Source: Hibiscus mutabilis (taxonomy: Eukaryota > Streptophyta > Magnoliopsida > Malvales > Malvaceae). From it: DNA of 64,000 nt. Positions within the stretch are counted from its first letter, which is position 1, and each line of letters begins with the position of its first letter. The notes below the pieces were generated by a model. It saw nothing but the letters and a program-made list of their open reading frames with translations. It had not been told where the DNA came from and did not search any database. Positions 35,524 to 44,708 of the stretch are shown here, piece after piece. Made by a program: the position numbers and the translations under genes. The DNA lies in NCBI GenBank assembly GCA_019671005.1, contig CM033726.1, positions 22,381,657 to 22,445,656 of the forward strand. Reading direction: 5' to 3'.

Positions 35524-36316
35524 CCATGCCCGAAGTAAGTTCATCCCAAGCACTCGAGTCTGCTTGCCGACGATTCATGTCTCTACTCATTGAGAGGCTA
35601 TTTCTAACCGGGAGACATCTCATGGGTAAGGGAATTTTATTCTCATATTTCTAATCTAGATAAACCTTGTGTTTATGTGCGAGGTAGAGCGATTCTTGTT
35701 GATGTCGCTGCCATCAACACATACTTTACGAATCATGGGCGAGGAACCGACGAGAGAACCAATGCTACCAAAGAAATCCCATTCTCTGACAATTGCCCAG
35801 GCAACCAAAAATGCCTCGGCAATTCCTGATGCCTCGACAAGTCCTGATGCCCAGGCAAGCAAACCTACCTCGGTGAACATGAATCGAATCGAATAGATGC
35901 TCCACCCATTATCCCATCGATTGGAGTAAATGGAGGCTCATCAATTGCTATTCATGCGGTACATGAAGGACCACAACAAAAACATCAATCAAGTGATTTT
36001 GGAGAAGTACCCTGATAGAACCGCACCTTTCCCGGTGTTCCAGTCGAACTACTTGCCCCAGCAACTGAGGATGTCGAGGCAACTGCCGCACATGATAAAG
36101 TGACATCGCCACCAGCTACACCACCAAAGACGAAGCGTAAAGCTTCAATCATTGAAAAGGTCGATCAATAGAATATAGCAAGCGATGAGGTTACGGAAGT
36201 AATGGTTCAAGCCGCACCACTAGCCACACGCACTCAACCACTGCGAACCGAAAAAAGAATCAAGCAAACGGCTCGAAGGAAACTCATTATTCAAGGTGAC
36301 GACCTTTCTGACTAAC
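35524..36316 (+). pseudogene. Element G accessory frame resembling 'putative plant transposon protein'
   Basis: Reading across frames from the ATG at 35527 (MPEVSSSQALESACRRFM): after one frameshift near 35630, SHISNLDKPCVYVRGRAI and VDVAAINTYF, which resemble the (V)REFYAN...VYVRG...INxFF core of a plant transposon-associated domain often found near Athila-type elements. Later come MEAHQLLFMRYMKDHNKNI, a short PFPVF segment, a KRKASIIEKV basic patch and the ending IIQGDDLSD. The basic/GDDL ending is also present in G2 (56530-56338). Stops at about 35647 and 36168 break it. The domain call is from memory of family motifs. Confidence 0.5.
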
Positions 36317-36684
36317 TCATTTGCATTTTAATTTTTTACTTGCACGCATTAAGGACAATTCTTCTCTCGAGTTTGGAGGTGTTTGTTTTTATTTATTTTA
36401 ATCTTTAGTTGCATTCATCTAGTTGCCTCATATAGGTTGCATATATTACTTGCCATTCCTTTGATTGGATTTAATTTGCCTAGACTTGTTGGATATCTAA
36501 TGATAAAATTTTTGCCACTGCACTTAATTGAATGAACCTTTAGTTTTAGGATTTGCATGGAAAGGACTTAGAATTTCACTACGATGCTGAATATAAATTG
36601 ACACAGTTGTGTCTTGTTGATTAAGGGAGACTTAGTGAACTCAGGTTGCTTAAATATTGGGTAATTGAAATTAAAAATTTCTTG
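36317..36684. other. Non-coding 3' region of element G, before hairpin array
   Basis: No frame or RNA gene seen. The G2 counterpart (55990-56335, inverted) shares TAATGCATG, AACTCGAG and CACTAGGTTCTCC-type blocks. This is family-specific untranslated sequence rather than random DNA. Confidence 0.6.
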
Positions 36685-36853
36685 CTAGAGGTGCCCGAAA
36701 CTGGCTCTAGTTAAGAATCACTAGAGGTGCCTGAAATGGCTCTAGTTGTTACACATTAAAGAATCACTAGAGGTGCCTGAAATTGGCTCTAGTCGACAAA
36801 AATTAAAACAAGAAATTGCATGCTTTTCTAGAGGTGCCCGAAATTGGTTCTAG
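36685..36853 (+). repeat. Four-copy hairpin repeat array, element G
   Basis: Four copies of a 25-26 bp unit, CTAGAGGTGCC + about 7 nt (CGAAATT or CTGAAAT) + GGCTCTAG, at 36685-36710, 36721-36745, 36767-36792 and 36828-36853. Each can fold with CTAGA/TCTAG and GCC/GGC arms around a short loop, with GGT bulged. Copies 1-3 share a TTAAGAATCA-like spacer. Four related units lie at the same relative position in G2. Confidence 0.9.
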
Positions 36854-37129
36854 TAAAAATAAAAATTTAAATGTCCCAGTAATAAATTTGATAAAAACCT
36901 ATTGTTCACATGGAATACTGATAATCGACTTGTACACAACTCCACACACACACATTGTCATGAGCATTATAGTTTGGTTCCGAGTAATTTCTGTGCTATC
37001 CGAAAAATTGAAGGGTAATCATACTTTGTGCCAAGGTTCTAAGGATTGAAGTCAGGTATGAAGCAAATTCTTGATGGTCGAAATCTTGGTGGCTAATTGT
37101 TAGTTTTGCATTGCTTGAGGATAAGCAAT
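36854..37129. other. Untranslated 3' part of element G
   Basis: Sequence between the hairpin array and the polypurine tract. It contains an ACACACACAC run near 36942 and GCTTGAGGATAAGCAATAG (37114-37132), which G2 repeats inverted at 55512-55535. A 77-codon frame across 36816-37049 overlaps the hairpin array and is not supported as a gene. Confidence 0.6.
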
Positions 37130-37132
37130 AGT

Positions 37133-37147
37133 TCGAGTTTGGGGGTG
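37133..37147 (+). other. Polypurine tract of element G
   Basis: GAGTTTGGGGGTG precedes the 3' LTR start TGTTGAGTG. The G2 counterpart (GAGTTTGGGGGCG, inverted, 55494-55506) is the same. Confidence 0.88.
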
Positions 37148-38582
37148 TGTTGAGTGTCCAAAAGTACTATTTTTATTGTCTTTTTTACTCATATTATTGT
37201 TAGATTTAAGCTCATTTTAGTTTCATATTTAGTCATTCATGCATAATTTCATTGTTTCCTTCACCGACATGCTTGATCACATAAACTGGTTAATTTTCGT
37301 AGAAAAAGGTGCTGCTAGTGTGTGTGTTTTATATGTTCAGGATCAAATTGCCCAAGTGAGTAGGAAATTGCCGAAGCAATTGTCGCGGCAATTAAGGACA
37401 AGACGATATGGCTACCGATTTAAGGGAATAAATTATAGAAGAATTGAAATTCCATGAAGAAATCAAAAGGAGATTAATTTCCCAAAATTTCAAGAGGAAT
37501 ATTTGGAAAGTAAATAAATAAAAGAGATGTATCTCTTTTACATTCAATGCCAACCTATACTCATACTTTCCAAAAATAAGAAGAATTTGACCTAGCCACC
37601 CCCTATATAAAGAAAGCAAGCCGTCACAAGCAAAGGGGGAGGGGAGGAAGTCGAATTGAGAGATTGAGGACTCCTCTTTTTCTTGTTCTTTATTCTAGTC
37701 ATGTTGGGTAGATTTTATTGTATATTCTTTTCACACCCAGCCATGAACTAAACTTGTTTGGCTTGGGTATTGTGTTTTTGTGGTTGTGAATTGTTTGGAT
37801 TTTGTTTGGGTTTTTGAGTTGCAATTCAATTTTAAAGTTTGTTCATTCTTGGTTCTTAATTTTGATTGTAAGTGAATTGTGAGAGGATCTCGTGATTTCA
37901 TACATTTATCTAATATCAAGAGAGTTAGATTCAAGAAACGAATGAGCATGGTTTTCATACAAACGGAAGTTGGTGAAGACTAACTCGGCTTAGGAATAAG
38001 TTACGAATTTAAACGACGAAGAGGAGCACAAGATTGGTTGTTGTTCACCTTTGGTTCACGCGGAGATGTATTATCAAGGCATGCATAATTAACAATATTT
38101 CGCGTTAGGGATAACAAGGAATCATTGAAGAAGGGTCTGCTGAACTTTGAAAGTTGTCGCACAATTGCCCAGGCAATCAACCCATTCTTCATTACCCAGG
38201 CAATCTGATCAGGCAATCACGGGGGAATTTCCCTGGCAACCGACCAGGCAATCGCAATAGAATTGCCCTGGCAATCGACCAGGCAATCGCAACAGAATTG
38301 CCCTGGCAATCCGGATGCTACTCAATCACGACAACGGTCCATTCGATCATCACTCCACAACTCACGATAATTCAGCCTAAGCTCTCATCCTATCTTTATT
38401 TCTTTTATTTAATTTTTATTTTAATTGTTAATTCATCATTATTTTTTAATTCTTGAAGCGTTTGCAGTGACTTAAACAAAGTGGCCCAACCAATCCCTGT
38501 GGAGACAATACTCGATACTTATCATTTATTACTTGCAATGTGTATACTTGCACCATTTGCGTAGCACTCAAAACATGCAACA
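37148..38582 (+). mobile_element. Element G 3' LTR
   Basis: From TGTTGAGTGTCCAAAAGTAC to CATGCAACA at 38582, then the target duplication ATATG (38583-38587). In place of the perfect palindrome of the 5' LTR it has a 12-bp expanded form (AATTGCC, GAAGCAATTGTC, GCGGCAATT) near 37368. The two LTRs differ by scattered substitutions and by repeat-unit number, so the insertion is not very recent. Confidence 0.93.
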
Positions 38583-39211
38583 ATATGCCTGGTCACCGTA
38601 TCAGTACGCATAGTGATGAAATAGTGTCAGTGTCGGTACAGGGGTTACCGTATCGATACGGTGCTTAGCTACTAAAATTTGGATTTTTAAAACACACAAG
38701 CCTGTACCCATACGCCTAGGGACTATATTGGTACGCCTTTGTCTTTTTTTCTGTATTGAAACTCAAGTCACCTGTACCGGTACTCAGACCGTTAATTCAA
38801 TTGTATAAGCAACTATAGTTTGAAATCTTTGCATTTTGGTCCCTGTTTCTTAATTATGCAATTAAATGTGAATGAATGATCATTTTGAGTTGAGATTTGA
38901 TATGAAGTCATGTAACATGAGTAATTGAGGATTGGTAAGTTAAATTTCATAAAAGTCTTTGTAAATATTGGAAATTACGTTCTTGTCCCCGTAAAGCGTT
39001 TTCGAGCAATTAGATGTCGAAATGATGCCCGATTGAGATGTAATTTTAACCATGACATGTATGAACACCTTAGGACCTTATAATTCATTTAGATAAGACA
39101 AAAGAAAAAATGGACCGTTTTATTTGTAATCTATTTGGGGTTTCTTTAGGTAAACCCTAATGTAGCTCGCTCGGTTCGGTCTTACGGCTAAACTCGGTCA
39201 AAGGGGTTACA
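38583..39211 (+). mobile_element. Element C 3' LTR, segment 3 (end)
   Basis: Continues the C LTR after G and matches the 5' LTR remnant at 22001-22607. It ends GGTTACA at 39211. It carries CGTATCGATACG near 38651 and degenerate relatives (CCGTATCAGTACG, CTGTACCGGTACT). The adjacent sequence is A-family LTR, so C inserted into A. Confidence 0.9.
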
Positions 39212-39547
39212 TAATTAATGGAAAATGTCCGATATTATACTTTAGGGTAAATAGCTCCTTAAAGGTTCAAAGTTTTGACCCTTTTACAAAACAGTCACTA
39301 AAATAGTTTTAAAACTTTACATTTTGGTCACTAACCAAAATGTCCAATTTTGAGACCCTTTTTTGTAAAATTGATTTTACCAAAATCATTTCCATATTAA
39401 ATGATTATTTTAGATAATTTTTTCCATAATTTTAACCCTTCTGAAAATACCAATTTAAATCTAGAATCTAACTCGAATCCGCTAATACGATTCAACGAAC
39501 TGTCTAAACCACTTACAAAACTCCTAGGCCCAAACTAGGGTGTTACA
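39212..39547 (-). mobile_element. Element A 5' LTR, outer part
   Basis: Matches 1567-1912 of the A 3' LTR (AGGGTAAATAGCT-CTTAAAG, CAAAGTTTTGACCC, AACCAAAATGTCCAATTTTG) and ends GGGTGTTACA at 39547. It is the outer end of the LTR whose inner part is at 5850-6877. C inserted between them. The intervening part of the A LTR is missing from the window. Confidence 0.88.
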
Positions 39548-39700
39548 TATATTATGTAAATTATATTAAGTGCACATGTATCATACTATTTTATATTGTA
39601 TATTATGTAAGTATTAAAGGTTCATGTATTATGTATATTGTTATATATGTTATGTATATATTATATAATATTACAATCTTTTCTACATGTATATATTTAC
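39548..39700. repeat. AT-rich TATTATGTA low-complexity stretch
   Basis: Repeated TATTATGTA and TATATTATATAA phrases with almost no G or C. It flanks the outer end of the A LTR. Either a decayed microsatellite or the outer part of the K LTR. No gene. Confidence 0.7.
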
Positions 39701-39799
39701 TTGGTTGTTTTATTTATTCATCATGTTATTTATGCTATTAATTTTTGTTTACGTTCTCGTACTTTATTTCATATATTTTAACATGTCATATTTAATTTG

Positions 39800-40225
39800 T
39801 TGAATATAGTGTTAGGCCTCTATCTCGGTATTCCCGGCCTTTGAGTGTCATCTCCTTTTTTACCATGGATATCGAGGCAAATTTAATATTCAAACCACAC
39901 ATATTAGGAATTAATTGTTAAATTAAATCGAATTTTGTATTTTTCTTAATAATTACGATACAAACCCATAGGTACCAATTTTGGGCATAGAGGGGGTGCT
40001 AACCCTTCCTCATACGTAACCGACTTCTGAACTTAGAATCTATGATCTTGTTTTCCGTGTCTGGTCTACCTTATCCAAGTGATCGGTAGTGACTCTATAT
40101 TTTTCAAAATATGAGTTCTCAAAGAATTCTTCTTTTTAAATAATTTTTCAATAAAAGCAGGAATTCCCCCAAATACGATTTTTTTATTTTTTTTCATAGT
40201 GGCATTCGGAAAAATAGTTGCTACA
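39800..40225 (+). mobile_element. Element K 5' LTR (inner part), Tat/Ogre-like
   Basis: From about 39865 it matches 49970-50330 (GTGGATAT-GA-GCAAATTTAATATTC, GGTACCAATTTTGGGC, CCTTCCTC-TACGTAAC) and ends GCTACA at 40225, three bases before a tRNA-Arg-type primer site. The CGTAACCGACT phrase is, from memory, common in LTRs of Tat/Ogre-type elements. The outer boundary is not identified; TGTTAGGCC at 39811 is one candidate. Confidence 0.72.
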
Positions 40226-40228
40226 GCA

Positions 40229-40246
40229 TAGCGAATCCACTGGGGA
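40229..40246 (+). other. Element K primer binding site (tRNA-Arg type)
   Basis: TAGCGAATCCACTGGGGA is two or three changes from TGGCGACTCCGCTGGGGA, the complement of a tRNA-Arg 3' end used by Ogre-type elements. It follows the LTR end at the expected distance. Confidence 0.75.
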
Positions 40247-40876
40247 AAAAATTTTGTTTTCAAAAATAAGAAGAGAGTTAAGCCTTAGTTAGGTTCGTAT
40301 CGTAATTACTAGAAAAAATTAAATTCGGTTTAATTTAATTTTTAATTCCTAAGTCTTGTTTGTTTACTTTTTTGACATCATATAGTAGTCTTAGAACCCT
40401 TAAGTGGGATTGATTACTTCCCTTCTTGGGGTTTTCACCTCCGTATAGTATTGTAATTCACTTCCGAAATTTGGTCCTTATATTTTGTGATGTTTTCACC
40501 TCCGTATGGTATATGGGTCATATTCCCTCGAATCAATGTCCGAGCAACAGTTTGAGTATTGTTTTCTTTAGAATTAAACAACATATAATGAGATGTAGAG
40601 CCTACCTATTAGAGCCATGCTAGTACTCTGCTCGTTTAGCAAAAAACTTGTTTATTTTTTTATTCGTATGTTTGTTTATTTGTGCATATTTTAATTGCTT
40701 GATTTGAATGCTTTTATTGTTTCTATTTATTAACCATTTATTTAGATTATTCTTATCAAATTGACACAATTTTCTTTTGGTGTTTGCCCCTTTTCATCTT
40801 TTTGTGCATCACATTTTCATGGCATACAATAAGGTATTTATTTTGCAAGTGGCCATCATTGTAGAAGGTAGTCATA

Positions 40877-41179
40877 ATGGATAAGAGATCGCGTATTCAG
40901 CTAAAGCGGGAAAATTTCGAGCATTGTCAAAAGAATAGAAAGGGTGAATCATCCGAAGAGTTTGAACCAAACAAGGTAACTGATACTCATGTTGGGGATA
41001 ATGAAACGAAGATTGTTGTTATCCAAGTGCGTAAAGTGGCTCAGCAAGTAGCGAATGTGGTCGACACAACAATGTTGTTGAGTCAAAATATAAATCCCGC
41101 ACTGAACCATGAAGGAAAGATGACTCGTTTGTTGGACGTGGTCAAAAAGTTAGGAGTTAGGGGCCATCAGTATTTGTAA
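40877..41179 (+). CDS. Small frame in element K, unknown
   Basis: A 100-codon frame, MDKRSRIQLKRENFEH to GVRGHQYL, hydrophilic with a basic start and acidic middle (GESSEEFEPNKV) and a predicted helical end. It lies between the primer site and the gag remnant, where Ogre-type elements carry an extra ORF of unknown function. I see no sequence motif to confirm that. It may be a gag/ORF1 remnant. Confidence 0.35.
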   Translation: MDKRSRIQLKRENFEHCQKNRKGESSEEFEPNKVTDTHVGDNETKIVVIQVRKVAQQVANVVDTTMLLSQNINPALNHEGKMTRLLDVVKKLGVRGHQYL

Positions 41180-41660
41180 AGTCTGTAGGAATATCTGATG
41201 TAACAAGCCTTTTTGTTCAATGGAAGTCTTCCTACGATGACCACTTTGCGACTAATACCTTATTGCAATCATATTTGCATTTTGTTGACTAAAAAATATT
41301 TCATATTAGGGTATTTTTTATAAAAGGAAAGATATTCTATAATGTACAGAGATTGATAATGCTACGGCTGGAAATCATTTGATCATGAAGCAAATAGAGA
41401 GGAGACAGACGTGGGGCACCGAGTATGCAATTCACTCCAAGAGGGGTGGCTACTAGATGCCTGAGGAATATTGGCAATCTTTTGTACACACATTCTTTCT
41501 GTATAAAAATCCTCCTAAAGGACTGTTTGCCAATCAACACCTTATTTGCATTCATTGCATTTTATACTTATTGTTTGTCTTTTACTTTTTAGACATTTAT
41601 GATGCATTTCATGCATTATAAAATTTTACGAGATCGGTGAAAGTATTCGAGAATTAGTTG
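41180..41660. other. Element K interior without recognisable gene
   Basis: AT-rich sequence between the unknown frame and the gag-like part. Short frames only; no repeat or RNA gene seen. Confidence 0.55.
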
Positions 41661-41668
41661 AAAGAAAT

Positions 41669-42051
41669 AATGGAACAAAGACTCGAGCAGATAGAATATA
41701 GGTTTGAAAAGGAAATTAAGAAAAAAAGGAAAGCTAGATTCTTTCAACACAAGAGATTTTAGTTTAGTCCCTGATTTTGTCATTCTACTGGATTTCAAAG
41801 GGGCATCGGGGCATCCTACCAGGAAGTATAGACCGTTGCTAGAGGAAATCAAAAAGCTAATCAGCAATGGAGTTTTGACCCAAGAATTAATGCAGCAATG
41901 GAAGGCAAAAGAATTAGGGCAAGTTTGCACCAGAATTAGTTGGCACCCTGACAATGACTCAAAAGTCCTTATGCTTGGATTTCTAATCTTTTTTTGCAAA
42001 GAAGACCAACAGAAATGTTGGCGTAACTTGCTTAAGAACGGTAAAGTTTAA
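41669..42051 (+). pseudogene. Element K gag-like remnant (frameshifted), Tat type
   Basis: From the ATG at 41669 a charged helix (MEQRLEQIEYRFEKEIKKKRK) shifts frame near 41710 into FNTRDFSLVPDFVILLDFKG. This resembles the D-A-R-(D/E)-L-S-L-V-P-D-(L/V)-V-I-P-P-K-F-K signature I know from Tat/Ogre gag proteins. The following sequence (YRPLLEEIKKLISNGVLTQEL, SWHPDNDSKVLMLG) does not continue as I would expect for gag, which suggests a deletion or divergent sequence. It stops at 42051. Confidence 0.5.
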
Positions 42052-43960
42052 GACAATGGATAATTCAAATGTCCATCTAAAATCCATTTTTACTAATGGT
42101 CAAAGAAAAATAAATCCTTTGGAAAAATCCAATGTCATAATTGGTATAAACTGATTGTACCCAGATGAATGGTACAGCTAGCCCAGAGCAAACGACTACC
42201 GGTAAAGGCAACTCAAAATCGTTGATCCCTGTGCATTTAGGAAAAATTCAAAAGAAATCTATTAGTAAAGATGTAGATTCTTTTTAAATCAAAAATCCAT
42301 TTTTTACGGATGGTCAAAGGAAAATAAATCCTTTGGAAAATCTATGAGTTATTTTTACATAATGAAATTTTCATTTCGTTGTTTAGAAAGCATTTTTGCA
42401 TTCTTTGATTCTTTATATTTTTCATTCATTGTTATGGGATAGTTTTTGTTCCCCCATACGCGTATACACATATTTATAAAAAAAAAGCATACATATGTGC
42501 ATACCATTTTTTATCATTAGGAGCGCCTTAGAGTTAGATTGAACACCATAGGAATATTGCAAATTCTAGTATCTGCTAGTCCATTCAGGCTAACAGAGGA
42601 ACAAAACAAGTGTTTAGATAATGTGCAAATCCCATTTTATGAAACTCCCCTTTTAGAAACTTGTCGTTTAAGATCCTTAAATCGGGTGTTGACCCTAAAC
42701 TTCTACCCCTAAAGACTATTTTCATATCCATGTATGGGTGACGAGTGGCATTCCTTCACTTCCCTTCACAAATAAAAAAATATCTATTTGTTGTCCCCCT
42801 TTGAGCCTGATCATTTCTTTTCATTTGAACCTAAACCAAGGATCACCCCACACTAGGGATAAAGAGGATGAGGATTTTGCTATCAAATTAAAGTCGCCCG
42901 GTTTTGACCATATTACAAAGATAGTTCTTCATGAATAAGCGAAAGAAATGAGAATCAATGTACTGGGCACGAAGACCAAGAGAAACATCAGAATAAGCCG
43001 GTAAGAGAAAAATTTGCCCTAAAAGACTGGCTAAACCAAATTGAAAGTTTGCCAACAAGAAGCTTGAAACAATGAAGATTGAAAGCACCAAGTTAGAAAG
43101 TGCTATAAATGATAACAAGAGCCTTGAAGATTTGATCACATTTGAATAAAAAGATCATCAACATTTATTCAAGATGCAAGATATTTGAGAAGAGGAAATG
43201 AACTCTAATATAAAAAGCCAAAAATGGGCAGTCTAGAGCGATCCAATAAATATATTGCTCTATGTGAGTATACCCCAATTCAAACAATACATGAATAAGG
43301 TTTTGATCAAAAATTTATATCAACTTTGATGGATCGATCACCTTTGAAATACATGTCAATGCCGAGCTAAGATGCAAATCGTTCCATAGCCACACATTCC
43401 AAAGCTACAAGAGAAGGAAATGAACTCTAGGGTGAAAACCCAGAAATAGGCAATCTAGAGCGATCCAATAAATAAATCAAAGAAGTTTTTCATTGAAGCA
43501 CATCCCAATCAACAAGTGCAGAGAACATATTTCAACAAGAAGAAATGATCCTTTGTTTTATCACCCTTAAACACTTATTTGGGCCTATATATCATTTCTT
43601 TCATAGCCATAAGCCATAGCCTACATTACGAGCCTACAAAGACCATTCCGATCATATGTGGATATCTAAGTTGAATGAGATTGTCTTCAGATTACATTCT
43701 GCCTATAAGGGATAACCTTTCTTCAAGGAACGTCAAACTTCGAAGTGCCTGATCGACACCCAAATAAGGGAAGGATGGGGGCATAGTGAATGGTGAGATC
43801 AAGAGAGCCACCTTAAATGGGTTAGAAATTGGTATGGGAAGTATTCCTCTCGAAATCCTAAATGGACTAGGGGAGATCATACATATGTGTATATCACCAA
43901 AATAGGCAAGGTTTTCTAAATATACAAATTTGCTAGTGCATTTGTTATTTTAGGATCGAA
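42052..43960. other. Element K interior: direct repeats, no gene
   Basis: No reverse transcriptase, integrase or protease motif is visible. Two pairs of dispersed direct repeats are present: AATCCATTTTT..ATGGTCAAAG-AAAATAAATCCTTTGGAAAA at about 42078 and 42289, and GAGGAAATGAACTCTA ... GGCA(G)TCTAGAGCGATCCAATAAAT at about 43193 and 43407. Small frames such as 42738-42938 show no family features. Confidence 0.55.
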
Positions 43961-44490
43961 CATTAGTTTTCAAAAATGTTTGGGCATTTTTTTTCCAAAT
44001 TTCAATTCTTTTACATATTGATCATTTCCTCCAAGCATTAGTTTTCAAAAATGTTTGGGCATTTTTTTCAGATTTCAATTCTTTTACATATTAGTAATTT
44101 CCTCCAAGCATTAGTTTTCAAAAATGTTTGGGTATTTTTCTCCAAATTTTAATTCTTTTACATATTTTTTATTTCCTTCAAGCATTAGTTTCAAAAATGC
44201 TTCGGCATTTACTTCAAATATTGAGTTACTCCAAACATCAATTTGGCATTTTTCTCTGAATTTTGATTCTTTTAATATTTTTCATTTCTTCCAAACATCA
44301 GTTTTCAAAAATGCTAGGCATTTTTTTTAAAATGATTCTTTTAATACTTACCAATTTTTCCAAACACCATTTTTCGAAAATATTTGGCTTTTTTTCTCTA
44401 AACCTTGATTTTTAAGATATCTATAGTTGTTCTCCCAAACATTAGTTTTCAAAATATTTGGTATTTTCTCCTAGTTTTATTTTCAAAATT
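43961..44490 (+). repeat. 73-75 bp tandem array in element K (about 8 units)
   Basis: Units beginning CATTAGTTTTCAAAAATG or CATCAGTTTTC start at 43961, 44036, 44109, 44183, 44236, 44296, 44365 and 44440. Each has TTGGGCATTTTT, a CAAATTTCAATTCTTTTA block and a TTCCTCCAAG end. The first four are well conserved; later units are shorter and degenerate. Confidence 0.9.
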
Positions 44491-44708
44491 ACTGCTTTTT
44501 TATGAGAATTAAATCTTAGGGACTGAGAGTTGGTTCCCGCTGAGATGTTGTAAGAATATTGAATTTAGAGATAAGTTTAGGGACAAGAGGTATTTTGCCC
44601 GCCCTAATGAGAAGATAGATGAAGTCTCTAAATGTTGAGTTAAAGACAAAAAAGATAGTTGAGCCCAGAATAGAATAGGGTAATAATGCGAAATAATAAA
44701 AATGCAAG
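44491..44708. other. Element K tail before LTR H
   Basis: Purine-rich sequence (GAGATGTTG, GGGACAAGAGG, AGAAAGTAG-like) that may include the K polypurine region. No gene. It ends at the left boundary of LTR H. Confidence 0.5.

Noticed and set aside
36685..36853. MITE or tRNA-like interpretation of the CTAGAG hairpins
   Set aside because: Units are only 25-26 bp, have no target duplications or transposase-type termini, and lack tRNA box sequences.
41337..41999. Minus-strand frames of 72 and 127 codons
   Set aside because: Antisense to the gag-like remnant of K; no recognised motifs on the minus strand.
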